From: Actinoplanes xinjiangensis | GTDB lineage: Bacteria; Actinomycetota; Actinomycetes; Mycobacteriales; Micromonosporaceae | NCBI RefSeq assembly: GCF_003148685.1 | Contig: NZ_QGGR01000032.1 | Span: 1 to 64,000 of the forward strand | DNA: 64,000 nt | Direction: 5' to 3' | Shown here: piece by piece, positions 16,007 through 24,578 of the stretch | Layout of the letters: each line of letters starts with the position of its first letter | How positions within the stretch are numbered: the stretch's first letter is position 1 | Position numbers and translations under genes: made by a program | The notes under the pieces: generated by a model | Seen by the model: the letters and a program-made list of their open reading frames with translations, nothing else | Told to the model about the DNA's origin: nothing | Database searches by the model: none

Positions 16007-16173
16007 GGTGCGCGGCGACCAGACTCAGGGATCGTCTGCCTCATGAACCTGGACGGCTTCTGACTACGACTCTCACCGGTATCACGGGTTTCAAACACAC
16101 CGCATGTCCGGCCGGCAGGCAGAGCCTGACTGCCAGCGGTCGCAGTCGGTGCCAGGCCTGGTGTTTGCGGTGA

Positions 16174-16977
16174 TCAGTCGAGAGCGCGGCGGCCGTCTTC
16201 GTCGGGCAGGTCCGCCTCGATGCGCTCCTTGCGGACCTGGCCGCCAACGGTCTGTTGCTCGGTGACGGTCTCCTTGCCCAGGCGGACGCGCTCGACCGGG
16301 ACGGTCTCGGTGTTCACGACCGGCCGTTCGGCGTGCAGGGTGACCTCGTGCTCGGATTCGGTGATCTCCGCGCCGGTGTAAGCGGCGTCGCGGTTACCGT
16401 CGGTGATCGGCTCCCGCTCCAGGCGAATCTCTTCCCGAGAAACGGGGACGGACACCTGCTGCTGCTCGGTCACCACGTACTTGCGCAGCCGCGCCCGGCC
16501 GACCTGCTCAGTCTCCGTGCCGACGTTCAGCCGCTCCTCCGAGCGGGTCATCGCGTCGTCAGCGCCTCGCGCCGCAGTCCCGCCCGAGGCGTTGGTCTGG
16601 TAACCGGCGCTGTAAACGGAGTGATCCGCACCGGCGGCCTGTGAGGCGCGGACGTTGTCATCCCAGTCCAGCTGGTAGTAGCTGTAGAGCCGGTCGACTT
16701 CGTCGGCGCTCAGCGGCTCGTCGTGGTCGGCGTCGACGTTGGGGGCGTCCTTGATGGTGGCCTTGTCGAACGGCGTCACCAGCCGGTCGCCCTGCAGGTC
16801 GACGTTGGTCAGAGGGAACAGCGACTCGTTGATGCCGAACAGGCCTGTGCGGACGCTGGCCCAGGTCGGCCGGCCCACGCCGTCACCCCATACCTGCCCA
16901 ACGCTACCGATCTTGTCACCATCACGGTCGTACACGTCACGGCCATACAGCGAATGAATCTGCTCCTGCGTAATCAC
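16174..16977 (-). CDS. PRC-barrel and DUF2382 (YsnF/AvaK-like) stress protein
   Basis: The protein has 267 residues from GTG 16977, which follows GGGAG by six bases. Residues about 1-80 form a PRC-barrel (DVYDRDGDKIGSVGQVW...LFPLTNVDL). Residues about 145-260 form a DUF2382 domain with the repeated EERLNVGTETEQVGRARLRKYVVTE-type strands and a closing VRLGKETVTEQQ unit. Such proteins are common in actinobacteria and are linked to stress response, but the biochemical role is unknown. The charged beta-repeat suggests an extended scaffold. It is part of a stress-gene neighbourhood with cspA, ppk2 and the DUF883/holin-X operon. Confidence 0.9.
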   Translation of the reverse strand: MITQEQIHSLYGRDVYDRDGDKIGSVGQVWGDGVGRPTWASVRTGLFGINESLFPLTNVDLQGDRLVTPFDKATIKDAPNVDADHDEPLSADEVDRLYSYYQLDWDDNVRASQAAGADHSVYSAGYQTNASGGTAARGADDAMTRSEERLNVGTETEQVGRARLRKYVVTEQQQVSVPVSREEIRLEREPITDGNRDAAYTGAEITESEHEVTLHAERPVVNTETVPVERVRLGKETVTEQQTVGGQVRKERIEADLPDEDGRRALD

Positions 16978-17348
16978 GTGGTTCTCCCTCTCTCGCTTAC
17001 TGGTGCGTCCTCTGCTACCCCCGACCTCCCCTGTCACGCCTGCATGGATTCACCATTTCGTGTGGTCAATGCCCTGTTTGAAGCCGTGAACGAGACAGTC
17101 GACTCCATATCCGACATCCCGGGTGAGCGCGTGAACGCGGCCTTCCGGAAACGCCTCCGACCGTCGCAAAGCAGAACACTTGTGAACGGATCTCCGGAGC
17201 AGGGAGCCGGAACGCGATCAGCATGTGAGTCATCAATTCGCCGTGTGGGTGGACCGCAACCTCCCGTGCGACGGCTGACGTACGCCGAGGATGAGTTGGC
17301 CAGCTGAGCCTGCGCCGCTGCCCAGCCGTTTAAGTTGTAAACTCCTGA
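16978..17348. other. Intergenic stretch, one doubtful short plus-strand frame
   Basis: A plus-strand frame from ATG 17044 to 17307 (87 residues, beginning MDSPFRVVNALFEAV) is open but has no ribosome-binding site and no family resemblance. The first part of the stretch should hold the promoter of the divergent DUF2382 gene. No other feature was seen. Confidence 0.4.
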
Positions 17349-17377
17349 CGTCCCGCCGTTTCTTCGAGCGGGAGACG
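17349..17377. terminator. Terminator-like hairpin after tetR
   Basis: CGTCCCGC (17349-17356) pairs with GCGGGAGACG (17368-17377), leaving a two-base bulge, immediately after the TetR stop codon. On the plus strand it is followed by TTTATTTATC, a rare T-rich run here. It may act in both directions. Confidence 0.55.
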
Positions 17378-17378
17378 T

Positions 17379-18143
17379 TTATTTATCTTTAGTCAGGCGA
17401 GCGGGCCTGCGGCGGCGCGGGAGAAGCAGCGCCACGCGGTCGAGGAGTGCCTCCAGTGCCTCTTCGAAGTCCTCGGCGGCCGCATCGACAGAAAGATGCG
17501 GTTCGAGGCGTTGCAGGTTCGGATAATCGCTCAGGTCCTCACTCGGGGACACATCAGGTTCCTCGACGGGGCCGGTTTCCACCCCGTGGGCGGCGACCTC
17601 GAGGAGCAGGTGACCGAGGAGAAAGCTACTGAAGGCACGGTAGACCGCCGCGGCGTTCTCGTCGGAGAAGCCCGCGTCGGTCATCACGCCGAGCAGGGAT
17701 TCGATCCAGCGCAGGCTGCGCAGCGGAGGGCGCACCCAGGGTGCGGCCGGTGGTCGGGTGGCGACAAGGGGAAAGACCTCGGGGTGGGCCAGAGCGATCC
17801 GGCGTAGACCGTGGGCAAGTCGTTGCAGGTAGTCGACCCAGCCGGAATGGGCCTCCAGGTGTACGTGGGGGTCGCTGAAAAGTTCGTCGACGACGGTTTC
17901 GACCACGCCGTCGAGTAAGGCTTCGCGGCCCGGGACGTACCGGTACAGGGCCATGCCCTCGACGCCAAGGTATGCGCCCAGGCGCTGCATGGTGAGCATA
18001 CGCAGGCCGTTCTCGTCGATGAACCGCACCGCGGCGTCCAGGATGCGGCGTTGATCCAGTCCGCTGCGCCCGGCGCCGGTCGTGCCGGCGCGGGACGCTG
18101 GCGTCTCGCCGCCGCTTGCCTGCGAGATGTCGGGATCTTCCAT
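17379..18143 (-). CDS. TetR-family transcriptional regulator (TetR class C-terminal domain)
   Basis: The protein has 254 residues from ATG 18143, four bases after GGAGG. After about 30 disordered residues comes the helix-turn-helix (RILDAAVRFIDENGLRMLTMQRLGAYLGVEGMALYRYV). The C-terminal domain is the long TetR_C type seen in tetracycline-repressor-like proteins rather than AcrR. It is divergent from the envelope-stress operon starting at 18442, and a palindrome at 18280-18296 lies between them, so control of that operon is likely. The ligand is unknown. Confidence 0.87.
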   Translation of the reverse strand: MEDPDISQASGGETPASRAGTTGAGRSGLDQRRILDAAVRFIDENGLRMLTMQRLGAYLGVEGMALYRYVPGREALLDGVVETVVDELFSDPHVHLEAHSGWVDYLQRLAHGLRRIALAHPEVFPLVATRPPAAPWVRPPLRSLRWIESLLGVMTDAGFSDENAAAVYRAFSSFLLGHLLLEVAAHGVETGPVEEPDVSPSEDLSDYPNLQRLEPHLSVDAAAEDFEEALEALLDRVALLLPRRRRPARLTKDK

Positions 18144-18279
18144 CGGGCCTCCTGGGCCATCGATGATCAGCGCATACCACGCAAGCTTCCCATAGCCGGA
18201 CCGGTGGATCGGCACCTGGCCGGTCCGACCATCGCCGGCAGAACGGGCGTCGAGGGTAGGTGAATCTTTCTCGCTTGTT

Positions 18280-18296
18280 CGTTTAGAACATAAACG
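18280..18296. promoter_or_regulatory. Palindromic operator candidate (CGTTTA-N5-TAAACG)
   Basis: A perfect 6-bp-arm inverted repeat with a 5-bp spacer lies between the divergent TetR gene and the DUF883-like gene. Its AT-rich core stands out from the GC-rich surroundings. It is the best candidate binding site for the TetR protein encoded at 17379-18143. Confidence 0.6.
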
Positions 18297-18441
18297 TCCC
18301 CGGTTCGGCGGTTCCGCGGTTCGCTGATCGAAGGATTGGTGCCATTCACGTGAAGCCGGAAGGAAATACGGCTGAGGATGATTAAGAAGCGCGCCGGCCG
18401 GGGATCTGCGTGTTCGTATCCCGGTCTACGCAGGAGGCGAC

Positions 18442-19179
18442 ATGAGTGATCTGAATACCGGTACTTACGCGTCAGTTCCTTCAACTTCGGGTGGCGCGTC
18501 GAAAACCAAGCAGGTGGCCGAGCAGGGTAAGCAGGCGGTTGCTGACGTGAAGGAGACCGCGGCACAGCAGGCGCAGCGGGTCGGAGCCGAGGCGAAGACG
18601 CAGGCCCGCAACGTCGCCGGCGAGGTCCGCGACAAGCTGGGTGAGCAGGCTCGGACACAGAGTGACCGACTGGTCGGCAGTATCCGGCAGACCGCCGATC
18701 ACCTGGACGAGATGCGGGGCGACCGCGGTGACACTCCTGCCGCGATGGTGGTGTCCCGGGTCGCCGATGGTGGCCGCCAGCTCGCTGACTACCTGGACCG
18801 CAACGGCCCTGACGGCGTGCTGGCCGAGGTGCAGGACTTCGCCCGGCGCCGCCCCGGCGCGTTCCTGGCAACCGCGCTCGCGGCCGGCTTCGTCGTCGGC
18901 AGGCTCGGCAAGAGCGTCGCCAAGGCCGACCCGACCGCCGGCACCACCACACCGTCCGGCAACGGCTACACCCCGGCCACGACGCCGGATCCGGTCTACA
19001 CGCCGGCTACCGGTGCACGGCCCGGCTACCCGGCCACGGCGAACACCTCCTTCACGGGCACCGAGGCGGCCGAGCCGAATGGCGGCTACCCGGGTACCGA
19101 ATACGCAGCTACCGGCACCGGGATCCCGGTCGTCGCCGAACCGGAGCGCACCGTCCCGGGTCAGGGGCTGCGGCCGTGA
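18442..19179 (+). CDS. DUF883-like envelope-stress protein with one membrane segment
   Basis: The protein has 245 residues; AGGAGG precedes the ATG. Residues 20-130 are an Ala/Gln/Glu-rich amphipathic helix (KQAVADVKETAAQQAQRVGAEAK), followed by a short RRPGAFLATALAAGFVVGRLG membrane segment at 133-153, as in ElaB/YqjD-type proteins. A 90-residue Pro/Gly/Thr/Tyr-rich tail ends it. Elsewhere such proteins bind membranes and ribosomes in stationary phase; the role here is inferred. It overlaps the next gene by four bases (GTGA), so the two are coupled. Confidence 0.8.
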   Translation: MSDLNTGTYASVPSTSGGASKTKQVAEQGKQAVADVKETAAQQAQRVGAEAKTQARNVAGEVRDKLGEQARTQSDRLVGSIRQTADHLDEMRGDRGDTPAAMVVSRVADGGRQLADYLDRNGPDGVLAEVQDFARRRPGAFLATALAAGFVVGRLGKSVAKADPTAGTTTPSGNGYTPATTPDPVYTPATGARPGYPATANTSFTGTEAAEPNGGYPGTEYAATGTGIPVVAEPERTVPGQGLRP

Positions 19180-19601
19180 CCAACTCCTTTCCCCACGACG
19201 GTGCACACCGCGCGGAGCAGGCGGAGCGGACCTCGCTGGGCGAGCTGATCGGCAACATCAGCGACGACCTGTCGCAACTGTTCCGCCAAGAGGTCGAACT
19301 GGCCAAGGCGGAGATCAAGCAGGAGGCGACCAAGGCGGGCAAGGCCGCCGGAATGCTCGGCGGCGCCGCCTTCGCCGGCTACCTGGCCGTGGTGCTGCTC
19401 AGCTTCGCCGCTGTGTTCGCCCTCGCCGCCGTCATGCCGTTGGGCCGGGCGGCATTGATCGTCGCCGTGGTGTGGGCAGCCGTCGGCGCGGTGCTCTACC
19501 TGAACGGCCAGAAGAAGTTGAAGACCGTGGACCCCATGCCGCGGCGAACCGTCGAAACGATCAAGGAGGACGCGCAATGGCTGAAGAACCCGACCGGCTG
19601 A
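19176..19601 (+). CDS. Holin-X family / DUF1469 membrane protein
   Basis: The protein has 141 residues from GTG 19176. Its layout is a cytosolic amphipathic helix (LGELIGNISDDLSQLFRQEVELAKAEIKQEATKAG), two membrane helices (about 60-85 and 90-110) and a charged tail, as in the actinobacterial Phage_holin_3_6 (putative holin-X) family. In this setting it is not a phage gene but part of a conserved stress operon with DUF883-like and DUF3618 partners. Its start overlaps the upstream stop, and its own end overlaps the next gene by 25 bases. Confidence 0.88.
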   Translation: MTNSFPHDGAHRAEQAERTSLGELIGNISDDLSQLFRQEVELAKAEIKQEATKAGKAAGMLGGAAFAGYLAVVLLSFAAVFALAAVMPLGRAALIVAVVWAAVGAVLYLNGQKKLKTVDPMPRRTVETIKEDAQWLKNPTG

Positions 19602-20191
19602 AGCAGCAGATCGAGGCCACCCGGGCTTCGCTCACCCGCGACGTCGATCTGCTGGCCGAGAAGACCAGCCCCACCAGGGTCGCACAGCGACGTTGGAACT
19701 CGGTGAAGGAGAAAGTCATGGGCAGCACCGACCACGCCCGCCACGCCGTCGCCGACAACACGTCGTCAGCGGCGAGCACAGTGCAGGACAAGGCGTCACA
19801 CCTCGGTGACGTCGCGAACGAGAAGGCCCACGACGCGGCGGAGGCGGTCCGCAGCGCCCCGCAGGCCGTCGCCGCGCAGACCCAGGGCAACCCGATCGCC
19901 GCGGGCATCATCGCGTTCGGCGTCGGCATGCTCGCCGCCACCCTGATCCCGGTCACCGATGCCGAACGCCGCGCCGGCCAGCAGCTCAAAGACAACAGCG
20001 GGGACCTGACCGACAAGGTCAAGGACATCGCCACCGACCTGAAGGACGACCTGTCCGGCACCGTCCAGGGCGCTGTCGGCGAGGTCAAGCAGACTGCGCA
20101 GGACGCCGCCCAGACCACCAAGGACCAGGCGCAGGGCGCCGCGCACGACGTCAAGGACCAGACCCGGCACGCCGCACGTAACGCTTCCTGA
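19577..20191 (+). CDS. DUF3618 domain protein
   Basis: The protein has 204 residues from ATG 19577 with AAGGAGG five to seven bases upstream; this ribosome-binding site lies inside the preceding gene. Residues 1-50 (LKQQIEATRASLTRDVDLLAEKTSP) are the DUF3618 signature. A membrane segment follows at about 110-127 (PIAAGIIAFGVGMLAATLIPV). Residues 135-204 are a long charged helix of LEA-like repeats (VKDIATDLKDDLS, AQDAAQTTKDQAQGAAHD). It is probably a membrane-associated stress protein acting with its two upstream partners. Confidence 0.85.
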   Translation: MAEEPDRLKQQIEATRASLTRDVDLLAEKTSPTRVAQRRWNSVKEKVMGSTDHARHAVADNTSSAASTVQDKASHLGDVANEKAHDAAEAVRSAPQAVAAQTQGNPIAAGIIAFGVGMLAATLIPVTDAERRAGQQLKDNSGDLTDKVKDIATDLKDDLSGTVQGAVGEVKQTAQDAAQTTKDQAQGAAHDVKDQTRHAARNAS

Positions 20192-20297
20192 CGATCCGCC
20201 GGATGTGCCGGCCCTCACGGGCCGGCACAGGCTTGTCCACATCACCGCCAACGTCCCCGATTCGCCACCGGCGCATGTCGCGCCCGAAGGAACTGCG

Positions 20298-21356
20298 ATG
20301 AGTGCTGACCGTAAACCCGACCGCGGCGGCGACGCCTTCGACCTCGACGCGGCCGCCACCACCAGAACCGGCAACGACAAACCCACCGACCTGTCGACTA
20401 CGCCACCGCACGCCGGACCCGACAGCCCTACCCAACTCAAGGGCAAGGGCCTGCTCGCGGCACTCAAGCGCACCGCCAAGCAGTTCTCCGAGGACAACAT
20501 CACGGACTGGGCCGCCGCGCTGACCTACTACGGCGTCCTGTCCATCTTCCCCGGCGTGCTCGTCCTGGTATCGCTACTGGGCATGCTCAGCGACAACGGC
20601 CAGCGCAGCGTCCAGGACGCCGTACAGGAGATCGCCCCCAACCAGCAGCTGCAGAGCCTGGTCGACACCGTCCTGACACAGGTCAAGGACCCCGGCACCG
20701 CCGGCCTCGCCGCGATCCTCGGTCTGCTCGCCGCGTTCTGGTCCGCCTCCGGCTACATCGCCGCCTTCATGCGGGCCTCCAACTCCATCTACGACGTCCC
20801 GGAAGGCCGGCCGATCTGGAAGACCCTCCCGATCCGGGTCGGCGTGACCGCCGTCGTCGGCGTCATGCTGATCGCCTCCGCCGTCATCGTGATCTTCACC
20901 GGGGACCTCGCCGCAGTCGTGGGCGACAAGATCGGCCTGGGCTCGGCCGCCGTGCTGACCTGGAACATCGCCAAGTGGCCGATCCTGCTGATTCTGATCA
21001 GCCTGATGTTCGCGATCCTCTACTGGGCCTCCCCGAATGCCAAAACCGGCGGTTTCCGCTGGGTCAGCCCCGGTGGCATCCTGGCCGTGCTGCTCTGGGT
21101 ACTGGCCTCCGCCGCGTTCGCGCTCTACCTGGCCAACTTCGCCAACTACAACAAGACCTACGGCACCCTCGGCGGCGTCATCGCCTTCCTCGTCTGGATG
21201 TGGATCAGCAATATCGCAATCCTGCTCGGCGCCGAATTCGATGCCGAACTCGAACGTGGCCGCGCCATCGCCGCCGGACATGACCCCACCGACGAACCCT
21301 TCCTCGAGCTCCGCGACGATCGAAAGATCAAGAAGGCACAGACAAAGCCTCACTGA
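20298..21356 (+). CDS. YihY/BrkB-family inner membrane protein
   Basis: The protein has 352 residues from ATG 20298 (GAAGGA upstream); earlier starts lack a ribosome-binding site. A hydrophilic N-terminus of about 65 residues precedes the family core, which starts with DNITDWAAALTYYGVLSIFPG. Six membrane helices follow, then the conserved YNKTYGTLGGVIAFLVWMWISNIAILLGAEFDAELER motif. The family was once called RNase BN by mistake; it is an envelope protein of unclear transport function. It is the fourth gene after DUF883-like, holin-X and DUF3618, 106 bases downstream and probably co-transcribed. Confidence 0.92.
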   Translation: MSADRKPDRGGDAFDLDAAATTRTGNDKPTDLSTTPPHAGPDSPTQLKGKGLLAALKRTAKQFSEDNITDWAAALTYYGVLSIFPGVLVLVSLLGMLSDNGQRSVQDAVQEIAPNQQLQSLVDTVLTQVKDPGTAGLAAILGLLAAFWSASGYIAAFMRASNSIYDVPEGRPIWKTLPIRVGVTAVVGVMLIASAVIVIFTGDLAAVVGDKIGLGSAAVLTWNIAKWPILLILISLMFAILYWASPNAKTGGFRWVSPGGILAVLLWVLASAAFALYLANFANYNKTYGTLGGVIAFLVWMWISNIAILLGAEFDAELERGRAIAAGHDPTDEPFLELRDDRKIKKAQTKPH

Positions 21357-21850
21357 CCGTCTGCGGTCAACAGCTCAGGCCCGATGCCGTAGCGATTGAG
21401 GACCCTTACGGCTCGGTACCACCGGGGCGGGACATCGAGTTTGGTTCCCGTATCGCCGGGCACGGTGAGGAAACCACCGGTCGGGTACGCGCGGCAAAGA
21501 TCCCCGTGCTCGGTCGAGTCCGATGAAGGCCCGATCCGCCACTGCGGTGAGGGCCTCCATCAGCAGGGTCTGTTGCACAGGCAACGGCATGCCGTCGACA
21601 GCCAGAGCATCGCGGCGACTACCGCAGCGTGTTCGTTGCTCACCCGTGCTGTGGCGGGCAGAAGCTTCACCTCGCGTAGCGCCCGTTTGACCAGGACCAC
21701 CTGCCCGTCCGCGTCACAGGCGATCCCCCACCGACAGGCTCTGGCAGGGCCGTCAGGAAGCCGTCCCGCAGGCCTGGTTCGTCGTTGTTACTGCTCTGCC
21801 CGGTCGCCGGCGTCGTCGATGACGACGCCCGCGAGCCAGGCGCCTGCCGG
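21350..21850 (-). pseudogene. Decayed coding remnants of an unidentified gene
   Basis: Coding-like minus-strand segments appear in shifting frames. One reads WRIGPSSDSTEHGDLCRAYP and runs on to PELLTADGQ, ending at TGA 21350. A second covers RWGIACDADGQVVLVKRALR and EVKLLPATARVSNEHAAVV and ends with a stop near 21552. A third, WLAGVVIDDAGDRAEQ, stops near 21795. Codon bias is normal within each piece, but no single open frame joins them, which suggests one or two genes with several frameshifts. No family was identified. Confidence 0.4.
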
Positions 21851-21862
21851 TCGGCATCGCCC

Positions 21863-24199
21863 TCACCGGTTGACAACGAAGCCATTCGCAGGCTGGCTTT
21901 CGCTCTCGGGTTGGTGGAGGCGAAGGCGTATGTAGTCGAGGAGTTCCTTGCTGGTGAAAGGCTTTTCGATGATGGTGACGCCCTCGGGGAGGGTGCCATT
22001 CTCGGCGAGAACGGGTTCGGCGTAACCGGACATGTAGAGCACCGGGATGCCGGGCCGGAGCGCTTCGACGCGGGCGGCTACCTGGTTGCCGGTCATCTTC
22101 GGCATGATCACGTCGGTGAGCAGCAGGTCGATGGGGCCGGGGTGGGTCTGGGCGAGGTGGATGGCCTGGTCACCGCCGCTGGCGGTGAGAACGTGATAGC
22201 CGGCGCGGGTGAGGATGCGGCCGGTGATCACTCGCAGGTCGCCCTCGTCTTCGACCATCAGGATGGTCTCGTGCGGTGCTCTGCCGGTGGCCGGGTCGAG
22301 GGGCTTGTCGGTGTCGGAGTGGGTGTCCGCCGGGGTGTCGACGGCGGGCAGCGTGACGGTGACGGTGGTGCCGATGCCGTTCTCGGAGTAGAGGTTCACC
22401 TCGCCGCCGGCTGCGGCGATGATGCCGTGCACGGTGGCGAGTCCGAGGCCGGTGCCGGAGCCTTTGGGTTTGGTGGTGTAGAAGGGTTCGAAGGCGCGTT
22501 CGATGACCTCGGGTGGCATGCCGCTGCCGGTGTCGCTGACGCGTACCCGCACGTAGCGTCCGGCCTGCAGGGGCGAGCCCTCGCTGATGTCGTGATCGCC
22601 GCGCTCGGTATTGCTGGTCTCGATGGCCAGCGTGCCGCCGCCGGGCATGGCGTCACGGGCGTTGACCACGAGGTTGAGCAGGATCTGCTCGATTTGGCCG
22701 ACGTCTGCGTGAGTAGGCCACAGCTGCGGGTCCAGGTTGGTGATCAGGTGGATGTGTTCGCCGATGGTGCGCCGCAGCATGGGTTCGAGGCCGCCGATGA
22801 CCTGGTTGAGGTCGAGGATCTCGGCCTGGATGATGTCACGGCGCCCGAAGGCGAGTAGCTGCTTGGTCAGCCGGGTCGCACGCTCGGCGGCACGGCTGAT
22901 CTGGCCGATGTCCTGACGTGCGTCGGCGAGGTCCTTGGGGTCCGGTACTGGTGAGTCGAGCGTCTCGGAGATCATTTCCGCGTAGTTGCTGATCACCGCC
23001 AGGATGTTGTTGAAGTCGTGAGCGACGCCGCCGGCGAGCTGCCCGAGACTCTCCAGGCGGCGGGCGTGCAACTGCTGTTCCTCCTGCGCATGGGCGTGGA
23101 CGATCTGCTGTTCCTGTTGTTGCAGGGCGGTCAACATGGCGTTGATGGTTCTGCCGAGCGCGGCGATGTGGCCGCCGCCGACGGCGGGCACGCGCAGGCT
23201 CAGGTCACCGGAGTTCATGATCCTCTCGGTGGTGTGCCGTAGTGGGCCGATCTGCACCTGGACGCTGCTGCGTACCAGCAGGATCATCAGCGCGACGATG
23301 ACGATGACGAATCCGCCAGCGGCCAGCAACACCATGCGCATGGTGGTGGAGGCCATCTCGCGCATGGGCCGGTCCCGGGCGGCGTGCAGGCTGACGATCT
23401 GCCCGTCGACGCCGGTGACGGTGGCGTGTGCGGTCATGGTGTGGTCAGCGAGGTCGGTGTTGACCGTCATCGGCCCGAGCAGGGTGGGCAGTGCTCCATG
23501 GGCTACCTGGGCCCGGCCGGGGTCCGAGTTCAGATACACCCGGGCGTCGGCTGCCTCGGACAGTGTGGTGAGCAGGGCGTCGTTGACGGGTTTCAGCATG
23601 ATCAGGCCGCCGTTGCTGCTGCCTTTGCCGTCGGTGTGGTAGGCGGGGAATCCGCAGTACAGGTGCGGTGCCCCCGCGATGGCAACCAGGCCGCACGACG
23701 GTGTTCCCGGGGCTGCGTCGGATTGCCACATGCGTTGCAGGACCTGCGGGCCGGGGAACTGGCCGGGCCGGCGCTGGTAGATGCCGTCGACGACCAGGCC
23801 GCCGCCGCGGATCTGCCCGGCCTCGTTCACGGCGATCAGTCCGGCGAAGTGATAGGCGTCGCCGATCAGATGGGGCGGGAATCTCATCAGGGTGAGGGCG
23901 GGGTCGCCGGTGCGGATGACGTCGACGGCGCCGGTCCATACCGAGTTGGTGATCCCGAAGTCGATCAGCCGTTGTGCCTGGGCGTTCAACGCCGCCTGCA
24001 ATCCGGTTGCCTGCCGGACGGCGTCACGGTGTTCGACCTTGTCGAAGTTGCTGTCGGTCAGCGACCACAGGGGCAGGAACGTCGCCATCGCGGCCAGAAG
24101 CACACTGACGCTGATCAGCAGGTGCCGGCGCATCTTCTTGTCGCGTAACAGTCCCGCCGGCCCCGCTGAGCCGGCCTGGCTCATCGTGTCAACCATCAT
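21863..24199 (-). CDS. Membrane hybrid histidine kinase with CHASE4-like sensor and receiver domain
   Basis: The protein has 778 residues from ATG 24199, right after GAGGGG. Order: helix 1 (about 26-47), extracytoplasmic domain (48-285) with the CHASE4-like RLIDFGITNSVWTGAVDVI motif, helix 2 (288-310), HAMP (311-362), coiled coil (360-382), HisKA with His394 in LAGGVAHDFNN, HATPase_c (DTGSGMP, GTGLGL) and a C-terminal receiver with phospho-acceptor Asp696 (LLTDVIMPKM). The HDFNN H-box is typical of kinases in phosphorelays. No Hpt protein or separate response regulator is nearby, so the output is unknown. Confidence 0.92.
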   Translation of the reverse strand: MMVDTMSQAGSAGPAGLLRDKKMRRHLLISVSVLLAAMATFLPLWSLTDSNFDKVEHRDAVRQATGLQAALNAQAQRLIDFGITNSVWTGAVDVIRTGDPALTLMRFPPHLIGDAYHFAGLIAVNEAGQIRGGGLVVDGIYQRRPGQFPGPQVLQRMWQSDAAPGTPSCGLVAIAGAPHLYCGFPAYHTDGKGSSNGGLIMLKPVNDALLTTLSEAADARVYLNSDPGRAQVAHGALPTLLGPMTVNTDLADHTMTAHATVTGVDGQIVSLHAARDRPMREMASTTMRMVLLAAGGFVIVIVALMILLVRSSVQVQIGPLRHTTERIMNSGDLSLRVPAVGGGHIAALGRTINAMLTALQQQEQQIVHAHAQEEQQLHARRLESLGQLAGGVAHDFNNILAVISNYAEMISETLDSPVPDPKDLADARQDIGQISRAAERATRLTKQLLAFGRRDIIQAEILDLNQVIGGLEPMLRRTIGEHIHLITNLDPQLWPTHADVGQIEQILLNLVVNARDAMPGGGTLAIETSNTERGDHDISEGSPLQAGRYVRVRVSDTGSGMPPEVIERAFEPFYTTKPKGSGTGLGLATVHGIIAAAGGEVNLYSENGIGTTVTVTLPAVDTPADTHSDTDKPLDPATGRAPHETILMVEDEGDLRVITGRILTRAGYHVLTASGGDQAIHLAQTHPGPIDLLLTDVIMPKMTGNQVAARVEALRPGIPVLYMSGYAEPVLAENGTLPEGVTIIEKPFTSKELLDYIRLRLHQPESESQPANGFVVNR

Positions 24200-24578
24200 G
24201 AACCCCTCAGTACCGCGGTGCGGCATGCGGTGCCGGATCGGTGGCCAGCAGGCTCCGCAGTACCTCCAGATGCTGCCACTGTCGCGGGCTCAACCGGCCC
24301 CGGTTAGCAGCGATTGGCTCTTCAGGGCAGACCGGCCGCCACCCAGCGCCGCACCACCGGCCTCGGGCAGGGCAGCGACCACCGGGCGCCCGTCGACGGT
24401 GGGCCGCTCACGGCTGATCCGACCGCAACCCCATCTCAGCGTGGTTCACGCTTACCCATCGACAGCGATCCCGCGCTACTGAGCGATGCATGTCCGCAAG
24501 ACCTTGCGGTGCCGGTGGCAGTGGTGATGCGAAGCCAGATCAGGCGACGCGGTCTGCCGGTCGCTGACGTGCCGCCAT
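24200..24578. other. Gap with short coding-like fragments, no gene assigned
   Basis: On the minus strand two overlapping frames look partly coding: one gives ISRERPTVDGRPVVAALPEA and ends at a TGA near 24298; the other gives LSPRQWQHLEVLRSLLATDP and ends near 24210. Neither has a plausible start codon or a family match. They may be remnants of a small gene between the LysM-BTAD and hybrid-kinase genes. Confidence 0.35.

Noticed and set aside
19176..19601. Holin-X annotation as evidence of a prophage
   Set aside because: The Phage_holin_3_6 family is a normal chromosomal stress protein in actinobacteria, and no other phage gene is present.
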